This document shows positions 1 to 6,974 of a stretch of 7,034 nucleotides of DNA, piece by piece. Made by a program: the position numbers and the translations under genes. Every line of letters begins with the position of its first letter. Within the stretch, counting starts at the first letter, position 1. Origin of the DNA: Acidobacteriota bacterium (GTDB lineage Bacteria; Acidobacteriota; Blastocatellia; RBC074); contig JABFSD010000436.1 of the NCBI GenBank assembly GCA_013140935.1, positions 1 to 7,034 on the forward strand, in the 5' to 3' direction. A model generated the notes under the pieces. That model had not been told where the DNA came from, ran no database searches, and saw nothing but the letters and a program-made list of their open reading frames with translations.

Positions 1-66
1 TAAGGTCAGAATGATTTGCGTCATGACGAGTACAGGCTAGCGCAAGTTAGGAAGTCGAAAAACTGG
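1..66. other. Non-coding edge with a 10-bp palindrome
   Basis: This short stretch lies downstream of the TPR gene. It contains a perfect 10-bp palindrome, CGTCATGACG, at 19-28. I see no hairpin followed by a T-run on the minus strand, so no intrinsic terminator for the TPR gene is visible. A minus-strand ATG at 22-24 opens a frame that runs off the window edge (MTQIILTL). It has no convincing ribosome binding site, so a further gene of the same operon could begin here but cannot be called. Confidence 0.3.
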
Positions 67-1068
67 TTACGGTTTAGCTTTGCCCTGTGCCTGCCATTTC
101 GCCGCCATTTCTTTCAACGCCGCCGCGTCCGCCGCCTGCGGATTCACCTTGAGATAAGCCTGAATTTCCTCCGCCGCCTCTTTGAACTTTTGCTCTTGCG
201 CCAAAATTTCAGCCAGATAAACGTGAGCGCGGGCCGCGCCTTGCGGATCGAGGCGCAGCGATTCCGTCAAACATTCGCGCGCCGGTTCATAGTGCTCGAC
301 AGAGAGATTCGCGTAACCCAACAACATCAGCGTCAAGCCGGCTTGCGGCGCGAGTTTGTAGGCGCTTTCGAGATTGGCAATCGCCGCGTCGAATTGTTTT
401 TGCTGCAACTGGCAATAGCCCAAACCGCGCAGCGCCAAAACATATTTTTCGTTGAGCTTGAGCGCCGCGATGAAATCTGTGGCGGCTTCGTTGAACTGAT
501 TGCGCGTCATGCGCAGGTTGCCGCGTTCGGTTAGGGCTTGGAAGTAAGCAGGATATTGCGCAATCGCCTGATCAAATTGCGCGAGAGCTTTGTCAGATTG
601 GTTTTCTTTTTGCAGCTTGACGCCTTGTTCAAAGGCTTTGCGCGCAGACTTGGGAATGTTCTGTGAAACTTCAGCGACGCTGATGACTTCGGGCTTGGCA
701 TTGGCGGCGGAAGTTTTTATTGGCAGGCGCAAGTAAACATCCACTTGCACGCGATTGGCATAAGCACGGGTCGAATCAGATTCCGCCGGATCGCTGAACT
801 GTTCCAGCGCGTCGGGATTGACCGCTTTTACTTTGTAACGCCCGCCCGGCATGCCGCGAAACTCATAGTTGCCGCCGTCATCGCAAGGAATATAACGATT
901 CAGGCCATTAGGCATTTCGAGATAAACCTTGACGCGCGAAGCCGGTTTGCCGTTAGGCAAATAGACGCGGCCAAAGACGATGAAACCGGGGCCGCCGACG
1001 CCGCCCAATTGCGCCGAGACACTGACTGCCATCAAACACAGCAACAGCCCACCACGTCCGAGTTTCAT
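67..1068 (-). CDS. Secreted TPR protein with N-terminal carboxypeptidase-regulatory-like domain
   Basis: The product has 333 residues. An N-terminal signal peptide (basic K2/R5, then a Leu-rich core) ends in SVSA before Q20, so the protein is probably exported. There is no proper lipobox at C11, which makes a lipoprotein unlikely. Residues about 29-115 form a beta-sandwich of the carboxypeptidase-regulatory/CNA-B type (GRVYLPNGKPASRVKVYLE, then YEFRGMPGGRYKVKA). Residues about 141-312 hold roughly five TPR units with the usual spaced A, G, Y and P positions, such as KALAQFDQAIAQYP and GNLRMTRNQFNEAATDF. The tail is Ala/Lys-rich. TPR domains bind proteins, so a role as periplasmic scaffold or partner of the adjacent receptor is likely but inferred. 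ATG 1068 is chosen because GTGAGG lies 6 bases upstream; the longer frame would start at a TTG inside the terminator stem. No enzyme motif is seen. Confidence 0.88.
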   Translation of the reverse strand: MKLGRGGLLLCLMAVSVSAQLGGVGGPGFIVFGRVYLPNGKPASRVKVYLEMPNGLNRYIPCDDGGNYEFRGMPGGRYKVKAVNPDALEQFSDPAESDSTRAYANRVQVDVYLRLPIKTSAANAKPEVISVAEVSQNIPKSARKAFEQGVKLQKENQSDKALAQFDQAIAQYPAYFQALTERGNLRMTRNQFNEAATDFIAALKLNEKYVLALRGLGYCQLQQKQFDAAIANLESAYKLAPQAGLTLMLLGYANLSVEHYEPARECLTESLRLDPQGAARAHVYLAEILAQEQKFKEAAEEIQAYLKVNPQAADAAALKEMAAKWQAQGKAKP

Positions 1069-1074
1069 CCCGTA

Positions 1075-1080
1075 CCTCAC
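1075..1080 (-). promoter_or_regulatory. Ribosome binding site of the TPR gene
   Basis: On the minus strand GTGAGG is followed by a 6-base spacer (TACGGG) and then ATG at 1068. This decides the start against the upstream in-frame TTG at 1113. The site begins immediately after the T-run of the terminator. Confidence 0.7.
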
Positions 1081-1081
1081 C

Positions 1082-1120
1082 AGAGAAAAGCGGGGATTGC
1101 ACACACGTTGCAATCCCCGC
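1082..1120 (-). terminator. Intrinsic terminator after the receptor gene
   Basis: A perfect 12-bp stem (GCGGGGATTGCA at 1109-1120 read on the minus strand, and its complement at 1090-1101) encloses a 7-base loop. Read leftward it is followed directly by TTTTCTCT (1082-1089). The stem is GC-rich next to the T-run, the classic layout of a Rho-independent terminator. It lies 33 bases after the receptor stop codon and only about 13 bases before the TPR start codon. It should therefore reduce transcription of the TPR gene from the receptor promoter. It has no T-run on the plus strand, so it acts in one direction. Confidence 0.85.
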
Positions 1121-1152
1121 AGTTGATGAACATTCAGCTCGTTCGTGAAGGT

Positions 1153-4100
1153 TTAGAAGTAAATCTTCACGGCAAGCTGAATGATGCGATTGCCTGACAC
1201 AGTACCGCTCAAGCCATTGTATTCGCCCACGCCATTGCCCAGTCGCGGATTACCCGCGAGCGAAGTGCCGCGAATGTTTTGGACGGGGTTGACGGTGGCG
1301 GTAGTGCCGTTAGCCAGCGTTCGGGTAACAGCCGAAGCGGATGCTTTCTGGAACGTAGAGAAGCCCGCGCAACTGGTGTTGGTGGCTGCCGGTTCGTTGA
1401 AATCGCCGCAAATGTTGAGGTTTATACCGGTATTGAATCCGCTGAATTGCGCGCGGTTGAAGATGTTAAAGGCTTCGACGCGCAATTGGATGCGGCGGTC
1501 GCCGTCCTTGCCCAACGGGAAGTTCTTGAAAAGGGACAAGTCCGTCACGTTGATGCCAGGCGTATCCATATAAGCGACCGGATAAGCGCCCTTGAGTTGC
1601 AGCGCTTCCGATACGGAAGGCAACCGAACGTTCTGCCAGTTGAACGCGTCGTTGCGGTTATCGGTGCGACTGACATCGCCGCTAAACAACGCGCTCGATC
1701 CTTCAGTCCAGGAACCGTTGAGGCGTTGATTGAGGTTGATGTTCGGAATGCCGACGCCCGCTTGCGTGGGCGAACCGGAAATGAATTGCGTGATGCCGGT
1801 GATTTGCCAACCGTTGGTCACGCTTTTGATGAACGGATTGGCGTCGCGTAAGCCCGGCAAGCGCCAGTCATAGTTGAGTACCATCAAGTGCGTGCGGTCA
1901 TAGCTCAAACGGCGATAGTTCGCGCAACGCGAACAAACCGGATTGATGAAATCGCTGTAGGTGTTAGCCGTCCCCATCGCTTTCGACAAGGTATAAGCCA
2001 TACCGATATTCACCGAATTGCCCATCCGTTTGGTCAGCGTGGATTGCATCGAATGATAGTTCGACGAACCGCCGAAGGTGCGCATGCCTACGGTCGTATA
2101 GCCCGGATAGCGTTTCAGGAAGTCCGCCGCCAGCGCGTAAGTGCCTGAGAACTTCAGTCCGGCATCCCGGTAAATCTGAGCCAGTCCGGGTTCTTCATCC
2201 GGCACAATGCCGCCGGCAAATTTCGCCGGGTCTTGCGCCGCTTTGGTGAAGAGTTCGCCGTAAGGGCTGAAATTCATGTTGAGCAGTTCCTGTTGGTGAC
2301 GGCTCAACGTGCCGACATAACCTACGCTCAAGACGGTGTTCCAACCTACGTCTTGTTGCACCTGCAGGCTGAAACTTTGCACGCTGGGGATGTAACCTTT
2401 CTGATCCGCCGAAATTACACCGACCGTGCCCAGCGCGATTTGTCCGGTACTTTTTCCTACGTCAGCCAAACTGCCGAAGTTGAACGTCGGATTGAAAAAC
2501 AGCGGCGGTTGGCCGACAGCGGCGAAAGCGAGTTCGTTGCCTTGCACGCGGTCGTAGCCCCAACGATAGCCGCCGCGCAGCACCGTTTTTTTGTTGCCGA
2601 ATACGTCAAAAGCAAAGCCGAAGGCCGGGCCGAATTGCACGCCACGGCTTTGAATGCCGCCAGGGAAGTTGCCTTCTTTTTGACCGACCATGCCGTTGAA
2701 CGGATTGCCCGAACCCGGAATGATGCGGTTGACCAGATAGGCAGGCAACAGCAGGTTCGGATTTTGCGCCGCCTGAAGCGGCGTAATCGTACCGTTCGGG
2801 CCGGGGTCATAAGCGCGCTGATTGGCTGCCGTGCAACCACCGAGTGCGAACGTGCTGGCTCCGGTGGCGCTAGGCGCGCAAGTCGGGCGATAGAGACGCA
2901 CTGCTTTGGACGCATCCCACTTGTCTTGCACGAAATAGTATTCCTGCTGGCGCTTATCGAATTGCGGATAGATCAGCGAGAACCGCATGCCGTAATCCAC
3001 CGTCAGGCGGCTGTTCACCTTCCAGTTGTCTTGCGCATACCACTCGATATTGGTCGAACGATATTGCCCCTGGAATACGCCGATGTTGGGTTGGCGGAAC
3101 GTGTCGAAATTGCCGAGCAACGCATTCGCATAAGGATGCCCTGAGTTGTTCGGATTGTTGACGTTGTTGCTGAAACTGATCGCCGCGGAATCGCCCGCAG
3201 CTTGATCCTTGCGGCTGCGTTGATAGTAAAAGCCGAACTTCGACGTATGCGTACCGAAGACCTTGCTGACGTTGTCATAAAGGTCGAAGGTCGTATTGGA
3301 GTTCTTGTAAGGGAACTGGCTGTAACCGGTCGTGCCGCCGAAGTTCGTATTCGGAATGCCGCCAAACGTAATGTTGAACCACTGATTGGCAGGATAGCCC
3401 TGAAATGGCAGCGCGAAGTTAAAGCCGATGCCGCCATAGCTGGCTGCGTCGGGCACGCTGGGATTGAGCGTCAGATTATTTTGGCTCGCGCCGAAAATGA
3501 ATTCGTTGGTCAGCGTCGGCGACAAGGTCGAAGTCACGTTGAGCGTGCTGTTCCAGGCCGGCGCTTGTCTGAAAACCAGATTGTCGAACGGAATCTGGTT
3601 GTTGCCGCCCGTCCAACCCAAACCGTAAGGCATGATTTGTTGGTCGGCATCGCGCGTATAACGCACATACGCCTTGGTGTTATCCGTGACGTTGTAATCG
3701 AGCCGGATGCTGTTTTCTTTGCGTGGATAGCTGACGCTCAATTGTGAATTGTGGTTGTAGCGCAAGGCATTGATGCCCGCCGGATCTAACGGCAGGTTCT
3801 CGAACTTGCGGAAAAGATTGAGAATCTTCTGTCCATTCGGGTCAATGCGGTTCGCTGGAATAATGTTATTGGCGAAGGGTTGACCACTCACCGGGTCTCT
3901 GATGACGACCGCCGCTGAAGCCGCGGTGGCATTGCCGTCAGCCTTGGTCTGGCTGAAATCACCTCTGGCTTCGAGCGCCGTCGGCACGCGCGATTGACGC
4001 GCGGCTTGCGGCACCAATTGTTCCTGCCATTCCTGCGACCAGAAAAAGAACAGGCGTTCTTTCAAGTATTTGCTGCCGATTTTCGGTGCCCACACCGGGC

Positions 4101-5016
4101 CGCCGATGTTGTAACCCTGTTGGTTGTAACGATAGAAATTGCGCGGGTTATTCAAGACGCCCGGCAGGTTGGCGCGAAAGCCATTCGCGTTGTTGAAATA
4201 GCTGTTCGCGTTGAACTGTTCGTGACGATGGAAGTAATAACCCGTGCCATGAAACTGGCTCGTGCCGCTCTTGGTTACGAGTTGAATCGAGCCGCCGCCC
4301 GAACGTCCGTATTCGGCCTGGAAGTTCGAGGTCAACACTTTGAACTCTGCGATATTGTCGAGCGAGAGTGCGATGTGTTGCGTGCCGTTCGAGCCGGTGT
4401 CTACGTTGGTGGTTCCGTCAATGGTCAGATTGTTTTTGCCGGGACGGGTGCCGTTGATTTCGATGCTGCCCAATCCGCCCGGGCCGGAAGTGGCAAAGCC
4501 CGTGGTTTGCACTACGCCGGGCGTCAGTTTCAGCAAGTCGAGGTAGTTGCGTCCGTTGACGGCGAGATTCTGCAACTGTTGGTTGTTGATCGCCGTGCCT
4601 TGCTCGCCCGATTCGGTTTTGATCAGCAAGGTCGCGGCATCGGCAGTGACTTCGACCGTATTGGCAATGTCGCCGACTTCCAACTTGGTAATGCCGGTGG
4701 ATTGTTTGTCAGCGGCGTTGACGACGATGCCCGTCGTAGCCGATTTCTTAAAGCCCGCCGCCTCAATCGTCACGGTGTAATTGCCGGGTTGAATTACCGG
4801 GAAGGTGTAAAAGCCTTCGCTATTGGTGGTGGTTTCGAGTTGGGTCGTCTTGGCCGTATTGGCAAGGCTGACTTTCGCTCCGGCGACGGCATGACCTTGG
4901 GGGTCTTGCACGGTGCCGCTTAAACTCGCGCTGGTTTGTGCGCGTGCCGCACCAGCGAACGAGAGGATGAGGCCGCCTACGATCAGCAGGCGCTGCATCA
5001 GGGTGACGTGTTTCAT
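1153..5016 (-). CDS. Oar-like TonB-dependent outer-membrane receptor
   Basis: The product has 1287 residues, normal for the acidobacterial Oar-like family. A signal peptide (residues 1-26, cleaved after ARA before QTS) sends it through the Sec pathway. Residues about 31-112 are a carboxypeptidase-regulatory-like domain (SGTVQDPQGHAVAGAKVSL, YTFPVIQPGNYTVTIEAAGF). Residues about 117-250 are the TonB plug, with NLAVNGRNYLDLLKLTPGV, LTIDG and AEYGRSGGGSIQLVTKSGT. The rest is a large beta-barrel with the family's FNIFNRAQFSGFN segment near the end and a terminal aromatic residue (VKIYF), which suits BAM-assisted insertion. No clear TonB box is visible. The family takes up or displays large substrates such as oligosaccharides or peptides; the substrate here is unknown. 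All six cysteines occur as three close pairs (713/728, 1028/1031, 1203/1216). AGGAGG stands 4 bases before the ATG. It is preceded by a long structured leader and followed by a terminator. Confidence 0.93.
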   Translation of the reverse strand: MKHVTLMQRLLIVGGLILSFAGAARAQTSASLSGTVQDPQGHAVAGAKVSLANTAKTTQLETTTNSEGFYTFPVIQPGNYTVTIEAAGFKKSATTGIVVNAADKQSTGITKLEVGDIANTVEVTADAATLLIKTESGEQGTAINNQQLQNLAVNGRNYLDLLKLTPGVVQTTGFATSGPGGLGSIEINGTRPGKNNLTIDGTTNVDTGSNGTQHIALSLDNIAEFKVLTSNFQAEYGRSGGGSIQLVTKSGTSQFHGTGYYFHRHEQFNANSYFNNANGFRANLPGVLNNPRNFYRYNQQGYNIGGPVWAPKIGSKYLKERLFFFWSQEWQEQLVPQAARQSRVPTALEARGDFSQTKADGNATAASAAVVIRDPVSGQPFANNIIPANRIDPNGQKILNLFRKFENLPLDPAGINALRYNHNSQLSVSYPRKENSIRLDYNVTDNTKAYVRYTRDADQQIMPYGLGWTGGNNQIPFDNLVFRQAPAWNSTLNVTSTLSPTLTNEFIFGASQNNLTLNPSVPDAASYGGIGFNFALPFQGYPANQWFNITFGGIPNTNFGGTTGYSQFPYKNSNTTFDLYDNVSKVFGTHTSKFGFYYQRSRKDQAAGDSAAISFSNNVNNPNNSGHPYANALLGNFDTFRQPNIGVFQGQYRSTNIEWYAQDNWKVNSRLTVDYGMRFSLIYPQFDKRQQEYYFVQDKWDASKAVRLYRPTCAPSATGASTFALGGCTAANQRAYDPGPNGTITPLQAAQNPNLLLPAYLVNRIIPGSGNPFNGMVGQKEGNFPGGIQSRGVQFGPAFGFAFDVFGNKKTVLRGGYRWGYDRVQGNELAFAAVGQPPLFFNPTFNFGSLADVGKSTGQIALGTVGVISADQKGYIPSVQSFSLQVQQDVGWNTVLSVGYVGTLSRHQQELLNMNFSPYGELFTKAAQDPAKFAGGIVPDEEPGLAQIYRDAGLKFSGTYALAADFLKRYPGYTTVGMRTFGGSSNYHSMQSTLTKRMGNSVNIGMAYTLSKAMGTANTYSDFINPVCSRCANYRRLSYDRTHLMVLNYDWRLPGLRDANPFIKSVTNGWQITGITQFISGSPTQAGVGIPNINLNQRLNGSWTEGSSALFSGDVSRTDNRNDAFNWQNVRLPSVSEALQLKGAYPVAYMDTPGINVTDLSLFKNFPLGKDGDRRIQLRVEAFNIFNRAQFSGFNTGINLNICGDFNEPAATNTSCAGFSTFQKASASAVTRTLANGTTATVNPVQNIRGTSLAGNPRLGNGVGEYNGLSGTVSGNRIIQLAVKIYF

Positions 5017-5020
5017 GGAA

Positions 5021-5026
5021 CCTCCT
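5021..5026 (-). promoter_or_regulatory. Strong ribosome binding site of the receptor gene
   Basis: On the minus strand AGGAGG lies 4 bases (TTCC) before ATG 5016. It is a full match to the anti-Shine-Dalgarno core and supports this start over the in-frame ATG six codons downstream. The upstream leader segment UUUCCUG (5062-5068) can pair with CAGGAGG (5021-5027) using two G-U wobbles, so the site could be masked in the RNA. Confidence 0.8.
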
Positions 5027-5071
5027 GAAATGGGTAAGTAAGCGTCGTGATGATTTGACGCCAGGAAAAGC

Positions 5072-5087
5072 TACGCGAGATCGCGTA
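5072..5087. repeat. Inverted repeat TACGCGA-GA-TCGCGTA
   Basis: This is a perfect 7-bp inverted repeat with a 2-base centre. As DNA it could be a dimeric operator. As receptor leader RNA it folds into a 6-bp stem with an AUCU loop, followed on the minus strand by GCTTTTCC, a weak terminator-like tail. A further direct copy of the half-site TACGCGA occurs at 5110-5116. Confidence 0.5.
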
Positions 5088-5114
5088 ACCCAAACATACA
5101 ATTGCTTACTACGC

Positions 5115-5130
5115 GAACACGGATGTGTTC
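5115..5130. repeat. Inverted repeat GAACAC-N4-GTGTTC
   Basis: Perfect 6-bp arms flank a 4-base centre. The site lies inside the inferred receptor leader, where it would form a small hairpin with an AUCC loop on the RNA. It could instead be a DNA-binding site for a dimeric regulator. Confidence 0.45.
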
Positions 5131-5199
5131 TGATCGAAAGTCCTTCTTGCCTGCTAAAAACGGCTGTTGAATGGCTTGGTACGATTCCCAGCAAATGAC

Positions 5200-5240
5200 C
5201 GTTGCAGCTTTGATGATTGTGATATTGATGTGCTGCAACG
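5200..5240. repeat. 9-bp inverted repeat at the inferred 5' end of the receptor transcript
   Basis: CGTTGCAGC (5200-5208) and GCTGCAACG (5232-5240) are exact complements around a 23-base AT-rich spacer. On the minus strand the outer arm begins where transcription from the 5248-5276 promoter is expected to start. The RNA could thus carry a stem-loop at its extreme 5' end, which often stabilises transcripts. Placement relative to the start site is inferred. Confidence 0.5.
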
Positions 5241-5247
5241 CGGGCGG

Positions 5248-5276
5248 ATTATCCGAACGACGCGCGAATGAGTCAA
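5248..5276 (-). promoter_or_regulatory. Sigma70-type promoter for the receptor gene
   Basis: Read on the minus strand, TTGACT (-35, 5271-5276) is separated by exactly 17 bases from GATAAT (-10, 5248-5253). Each hexamer matches the consensus at five of six positions. Initiation would fall near 5241, giving a leader of about 225 bases. The -10 element lies inside a small palindrome, CGGAT-T-ATCCG (5245-5255), which a repressor could use. Confidence 0.6.
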
Positions 5277-5316
5277 GCCCGAAGCTGCGCGCACGAAACG
5301 ACGCGATGGTACACAG

Positions 5317-5334
5317 GCCATTGCAGCCATTGCA
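5317..5334 (+). repeat. Perfect tandem 9-bp repeat
   Basis: GCCATTGCA occurs twice with no gap, 59-76 bases upstream of the receiver-gene start. Head-to-tail repeats of about one helical turn are typical binding sites for winged-helix response regulators and similar activators. It also supplies the TTGCAT of the weak -35 candidate. No binding protein can be named. Confidence 0.4.
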
Positions 5335-5381
5335 TATCGGCTTGACGGCTGGTGTAAGATGCGACTCCGAAAGTTTTTTGT

Positions 5382-5387
5382 AAGGAG
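5382..5387 (+). promoter_or_regulatory. Ribosome binding site that selects a GTG start
   Basis: AAGGAG is 5 bases from GTG 5393 but 14 bases from the in-frame ATG at 5402. The spacing favours the GTG start for the receiver gene. Confidence 0.7.
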
Positions 5388-5392
5388 TCTCG

Positions 5393-5773
5393 GTGAAGGC
5401 GATGGCAAACGAATCCAATAAAAATATCCTGGTGATTGACGACGATTACGACATCCGTGATCTGGTGGTGTTTTATTTGAACAGCAACGGCTATCAAGCG
5501 GTGGGCGCTTCGAATGGCGCGGACGCGATCTCGCACCTGCAAACTGAAATCAAACCCGCGCTCATCATTCTCGATTTGATGATGCCGGTGATGGATGCGT
5601 GGGAATTCAGAGAAGCCCAACAATCAGACCCCGCCATCGGCCAGATTCCCGTCGTATTGATTTCGGCGACGGATGAAGTCTCTGACCACGTCATACCACT
5701 CGCCGCCGCCGGATTCATTCGCAAACCGATTGATTTCAACCACCTGCTCACCACGGTGGCACAACACTGTTAA
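5393..5773 (+). CDS. Stand-alone response-regulator receiver (CheY-like) protein
   Basis: The product has 126 residues, all used by one receiver domain, with no DNA-binding or enzymatic output domain. The acidic Mg2+ pocket is D16/D17 (ILVIDDD), the predicted phosphoacceptor is D61 (IILDLMMP), the Ser/Thr switch is S91 (VLISA), the aromatic switch is F108, and the conserved lysine is K111 in RKP. The domain therefore looks competent for phosphorylation. One departure is MDAWEF after the phosphorylation loop, where Ala replaces the common Gly. Such proteins act in the cytoplasm through protein contacts, as phosphorelay intermediates or diffusible signals. No histidine kinase is in the window. 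The stop codon lies 3 bases before nagA, so the two are probably one transcript. GTG 5393 is preferred for its ribosome binding site; ATG 5402 is the alternative. Confidence 0.92.
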   Translation: MKAMANESNKNILVIDDDYDIRDLVVFYLNSNGYQAVGASNGADAISHLQTEIKPALIILDLMMPVMDAWEFREAQQSDPAIGQIPVVLISATDEVSDHVIPLAAAGFIRKPIDFNHLLTTVAQHC

Positions 5774-5776
5774 ATC

Positions 5777-6952
5777 ATGTCTCAACGTCTGGCTATCACG
5801 GGCGGCACGGTCGTTACGCCGGAAGCCGCCATCACTAACGGAATCGTTTTATGCGAAGACGGGCGCATTAGTTTCGTCAGTTCAGCCAGCGAAGCCGCGC
5901 CTGACGAGAACTCACAGATCATTGACGCGACGGGTTGCGTAGTGATGCCGGGCTTGATTGATACGCACTTTCACGGCAGCGGCGGCGATGACGTAATGGC
6001 GAACGGCGCGGCAGGCATTGGACGCATTGCGCGTAACTTGCTGCAATTCGGTACAACGGGCTTTCTCGCTACGACGATTGCCGCGCGCCATGCAGAATTG
6101 CTGCGCGCAATTGACGATGTGAAAGAGGCGGAACTGGCTTTGAATAAAGCGCCTGCCGCGCACTTGCTCGGATTGCACATCGAAGGCCCTTACATCAACG
6201 TCAAATATAAAGGCGCTCAACCGGTCGAGGGCATACGCGACCCGAACTTCGATGAATGCGCCGAATTGCTCGCTGCCGCCGAAAACCGCATCAAGATCAT
6301 GACGCTCGCGCCTGAATTGCCGGGCGGACTGGAACTCATTAAGTGGCTCAAAGCACGCGGCGTGATTGCTTCGTTGGGACATTCTGAATGCGATTACGAC
6401 ACGGCGCTCGCCGCGATTGAGGCCGGCGCGACGCGGGCGACGCATCTATTCAACGCGATGTCGGGCCTGCACCATCGCAAGCCCGGACTCGCTGCTGCCG
6501 CGCTCAACGAACCGGCGATTTGCGCCGAACTCATTTGCGACGGCGTACATTTGCATCCGCAAGTCGTGCGGCATGCGTGGCGCAGCAAGGGCCGCGATGG
6601 AATTACACTCGTGACTGATGCGACGGCGGCGCAAGGTATGGGCGACGGTGAATATACGTTGGGGAGTTTTCAGGTAAAGGTGCGCGGCAATCTTTGTACG
6701 TTGATGGATGGGCAAACGATTGCGGGTTCGGTGCTGACGATGAATCGGGCATTATCGAATGCACACGCCTTTGCCGGATTGGATTGGCTTGATCTCGCGC
6801 ATACGGCGTCGCTGGCTCCCGCTCAGGCTTGCGGCATAGCTAATCGCAAAGGCACGCTCGAAGCTGGCAAAGACGCTGACGTAGCGATTTTCAAACCTGA
6901 TTTCACCGTCACACATACGGTCATCGCGGGGCAAGTCGCTTACGCGGCGTAA
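5777..6952 (+). CDS. nagA: N-acetylglucosamine-6-phosphate deacetylase
   Basis: This cytoplasmic amidohydrolase removes acetate from GlcNAc-6-phosphate to give glucosamine-6-phosphate. The step links amino-sugar catabolism to glycolysis or to cell-wall precursor recycling. Its 391 residues match the family length. Visible motifs in order are the metal-binding HxH at H64/H66 (GLIDTHFHG), E136 in HIEGPY, H202 in SLGHSE, H223 in ATHLFNAM, R234 in HHRKPG, H258 in CDGVHLHP, the catalytic D281 in LVTDA, and AGS near 316-318. Both HxH histidines are present, as in the Bacillus type, whereas the E. coli enzyme lacks them, so a two-metal site is possible. The start is ATG 5777, 3 bases after the receiver stop; no Shine-Dalgarno sequence is near, which suggests translational coupling. 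Action on N-acetylgalactosamine-6-phosphate cannot be excluded. No nagB, sugar kinase or transporter gene is in the window. Confidence 0.93.
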   Translation: MSQRLAITGGTVVTPEAAITNGIVLCEDGRISFVSSASEAAPDENSQIIDATGCVVMPGLIDTHFHGSGGDDVMANGAAGIGRIARNLLQFGTTGFLATTIAARHAELLRAIDDVKEAELALNKAPAAHLLGLHIEGPYINVKYKGAQPVEGIRDPNFDECAELLAAAENRIKIMTLAPELPGGLELIKWLKARGVIASLGHSECDYDTALAAIEAGATRATHLFNAMSGLHHRKPGLAAAALNEPAICAELICDGVHLHPQVVRHAWRSKGRDGITLVTDATAAQGMGDGEYTLGSFQVKVRGNLCTLMDGQTIAGSVLTMNRALSNAHAFAGLDWLDLAHTASLAPAQACGIANRKGTLEAGKDADVAIFKPDFTVTHTVIAGQVAYAA

Positions 6953-6974
6953 AACATCGCCGTTAAGCGCGTTC

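Larger units (their letters stand above)
5017..5392. other. Divergent intergenic control region
   Basis: These 376 bases separate the leftward receptor gene from the rightward receiver-nagA pair. Short open frames on both strands here lack ribosome binding sites and recognisable protein features. The left two thirds correspond to the inferred receptor leader, with inverted repeats at 5072-5087, 5115-5130 and 5200-5240. A receptor promoter sits at 5248-5276. The right part holds a tandem 9-bp repeat at 5317-5334 and the receiver-gene ribosome binding site at 5382-5387. The rightward promoter is not clear. The best guess is TTGCAT (5330-5335), a 19-base spacer and TAAGAT (5355-5360), which is weak. 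Confidence 0.75.

Noticed and set aside
1..24. Start of another minus-strand gene (ATG at 22-24)
   Set aside because: Only eight codons are visible and there is no clear Shine-Dalgarno sequence, so it is noted but not called.
1069..1113. N-terminal extension of the TPR protein from TTG 1113
   Set aside because: It would start inside the terminator stem and put 15 extra residues before a good signal peptide; ATG 1068 has a proper ribosome binding site.
2233..3144. 303-residue open frame on the plus strand opposite the receptor gene
   Set aside because: It is antisense to a well-supported receptor, is rich in Arg/Ala/Val in the way shadow frames of GC-biased genes are, and shows no domain.
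3994..4923. 309-residue open frame on the plus strand opposite the receptor N-terminal half
   Set aside because: It overlaps the conserved plug and regulatory-like domain in antisense, with no plausible protein features of its own.
5177..5193. Sigma54-like -24/-12 motif (TGGTACG followed by AGCA)
   Set aside because: The GG-to-GC spacing is one base too long and the -12 part lacks TTGC, so it does not meet the consensus.
5342..5370. TTGACG as a -35 for the receiver gene
   Set aside because: No acceptable -10 hexamer occurs 16-18 bases downstream.
5071..5418. Short minus-strand frames in the divergent region
   Set aside because: They lack ribosome binding sites and domain features, and they overlap the promoter, leader and receiver start.
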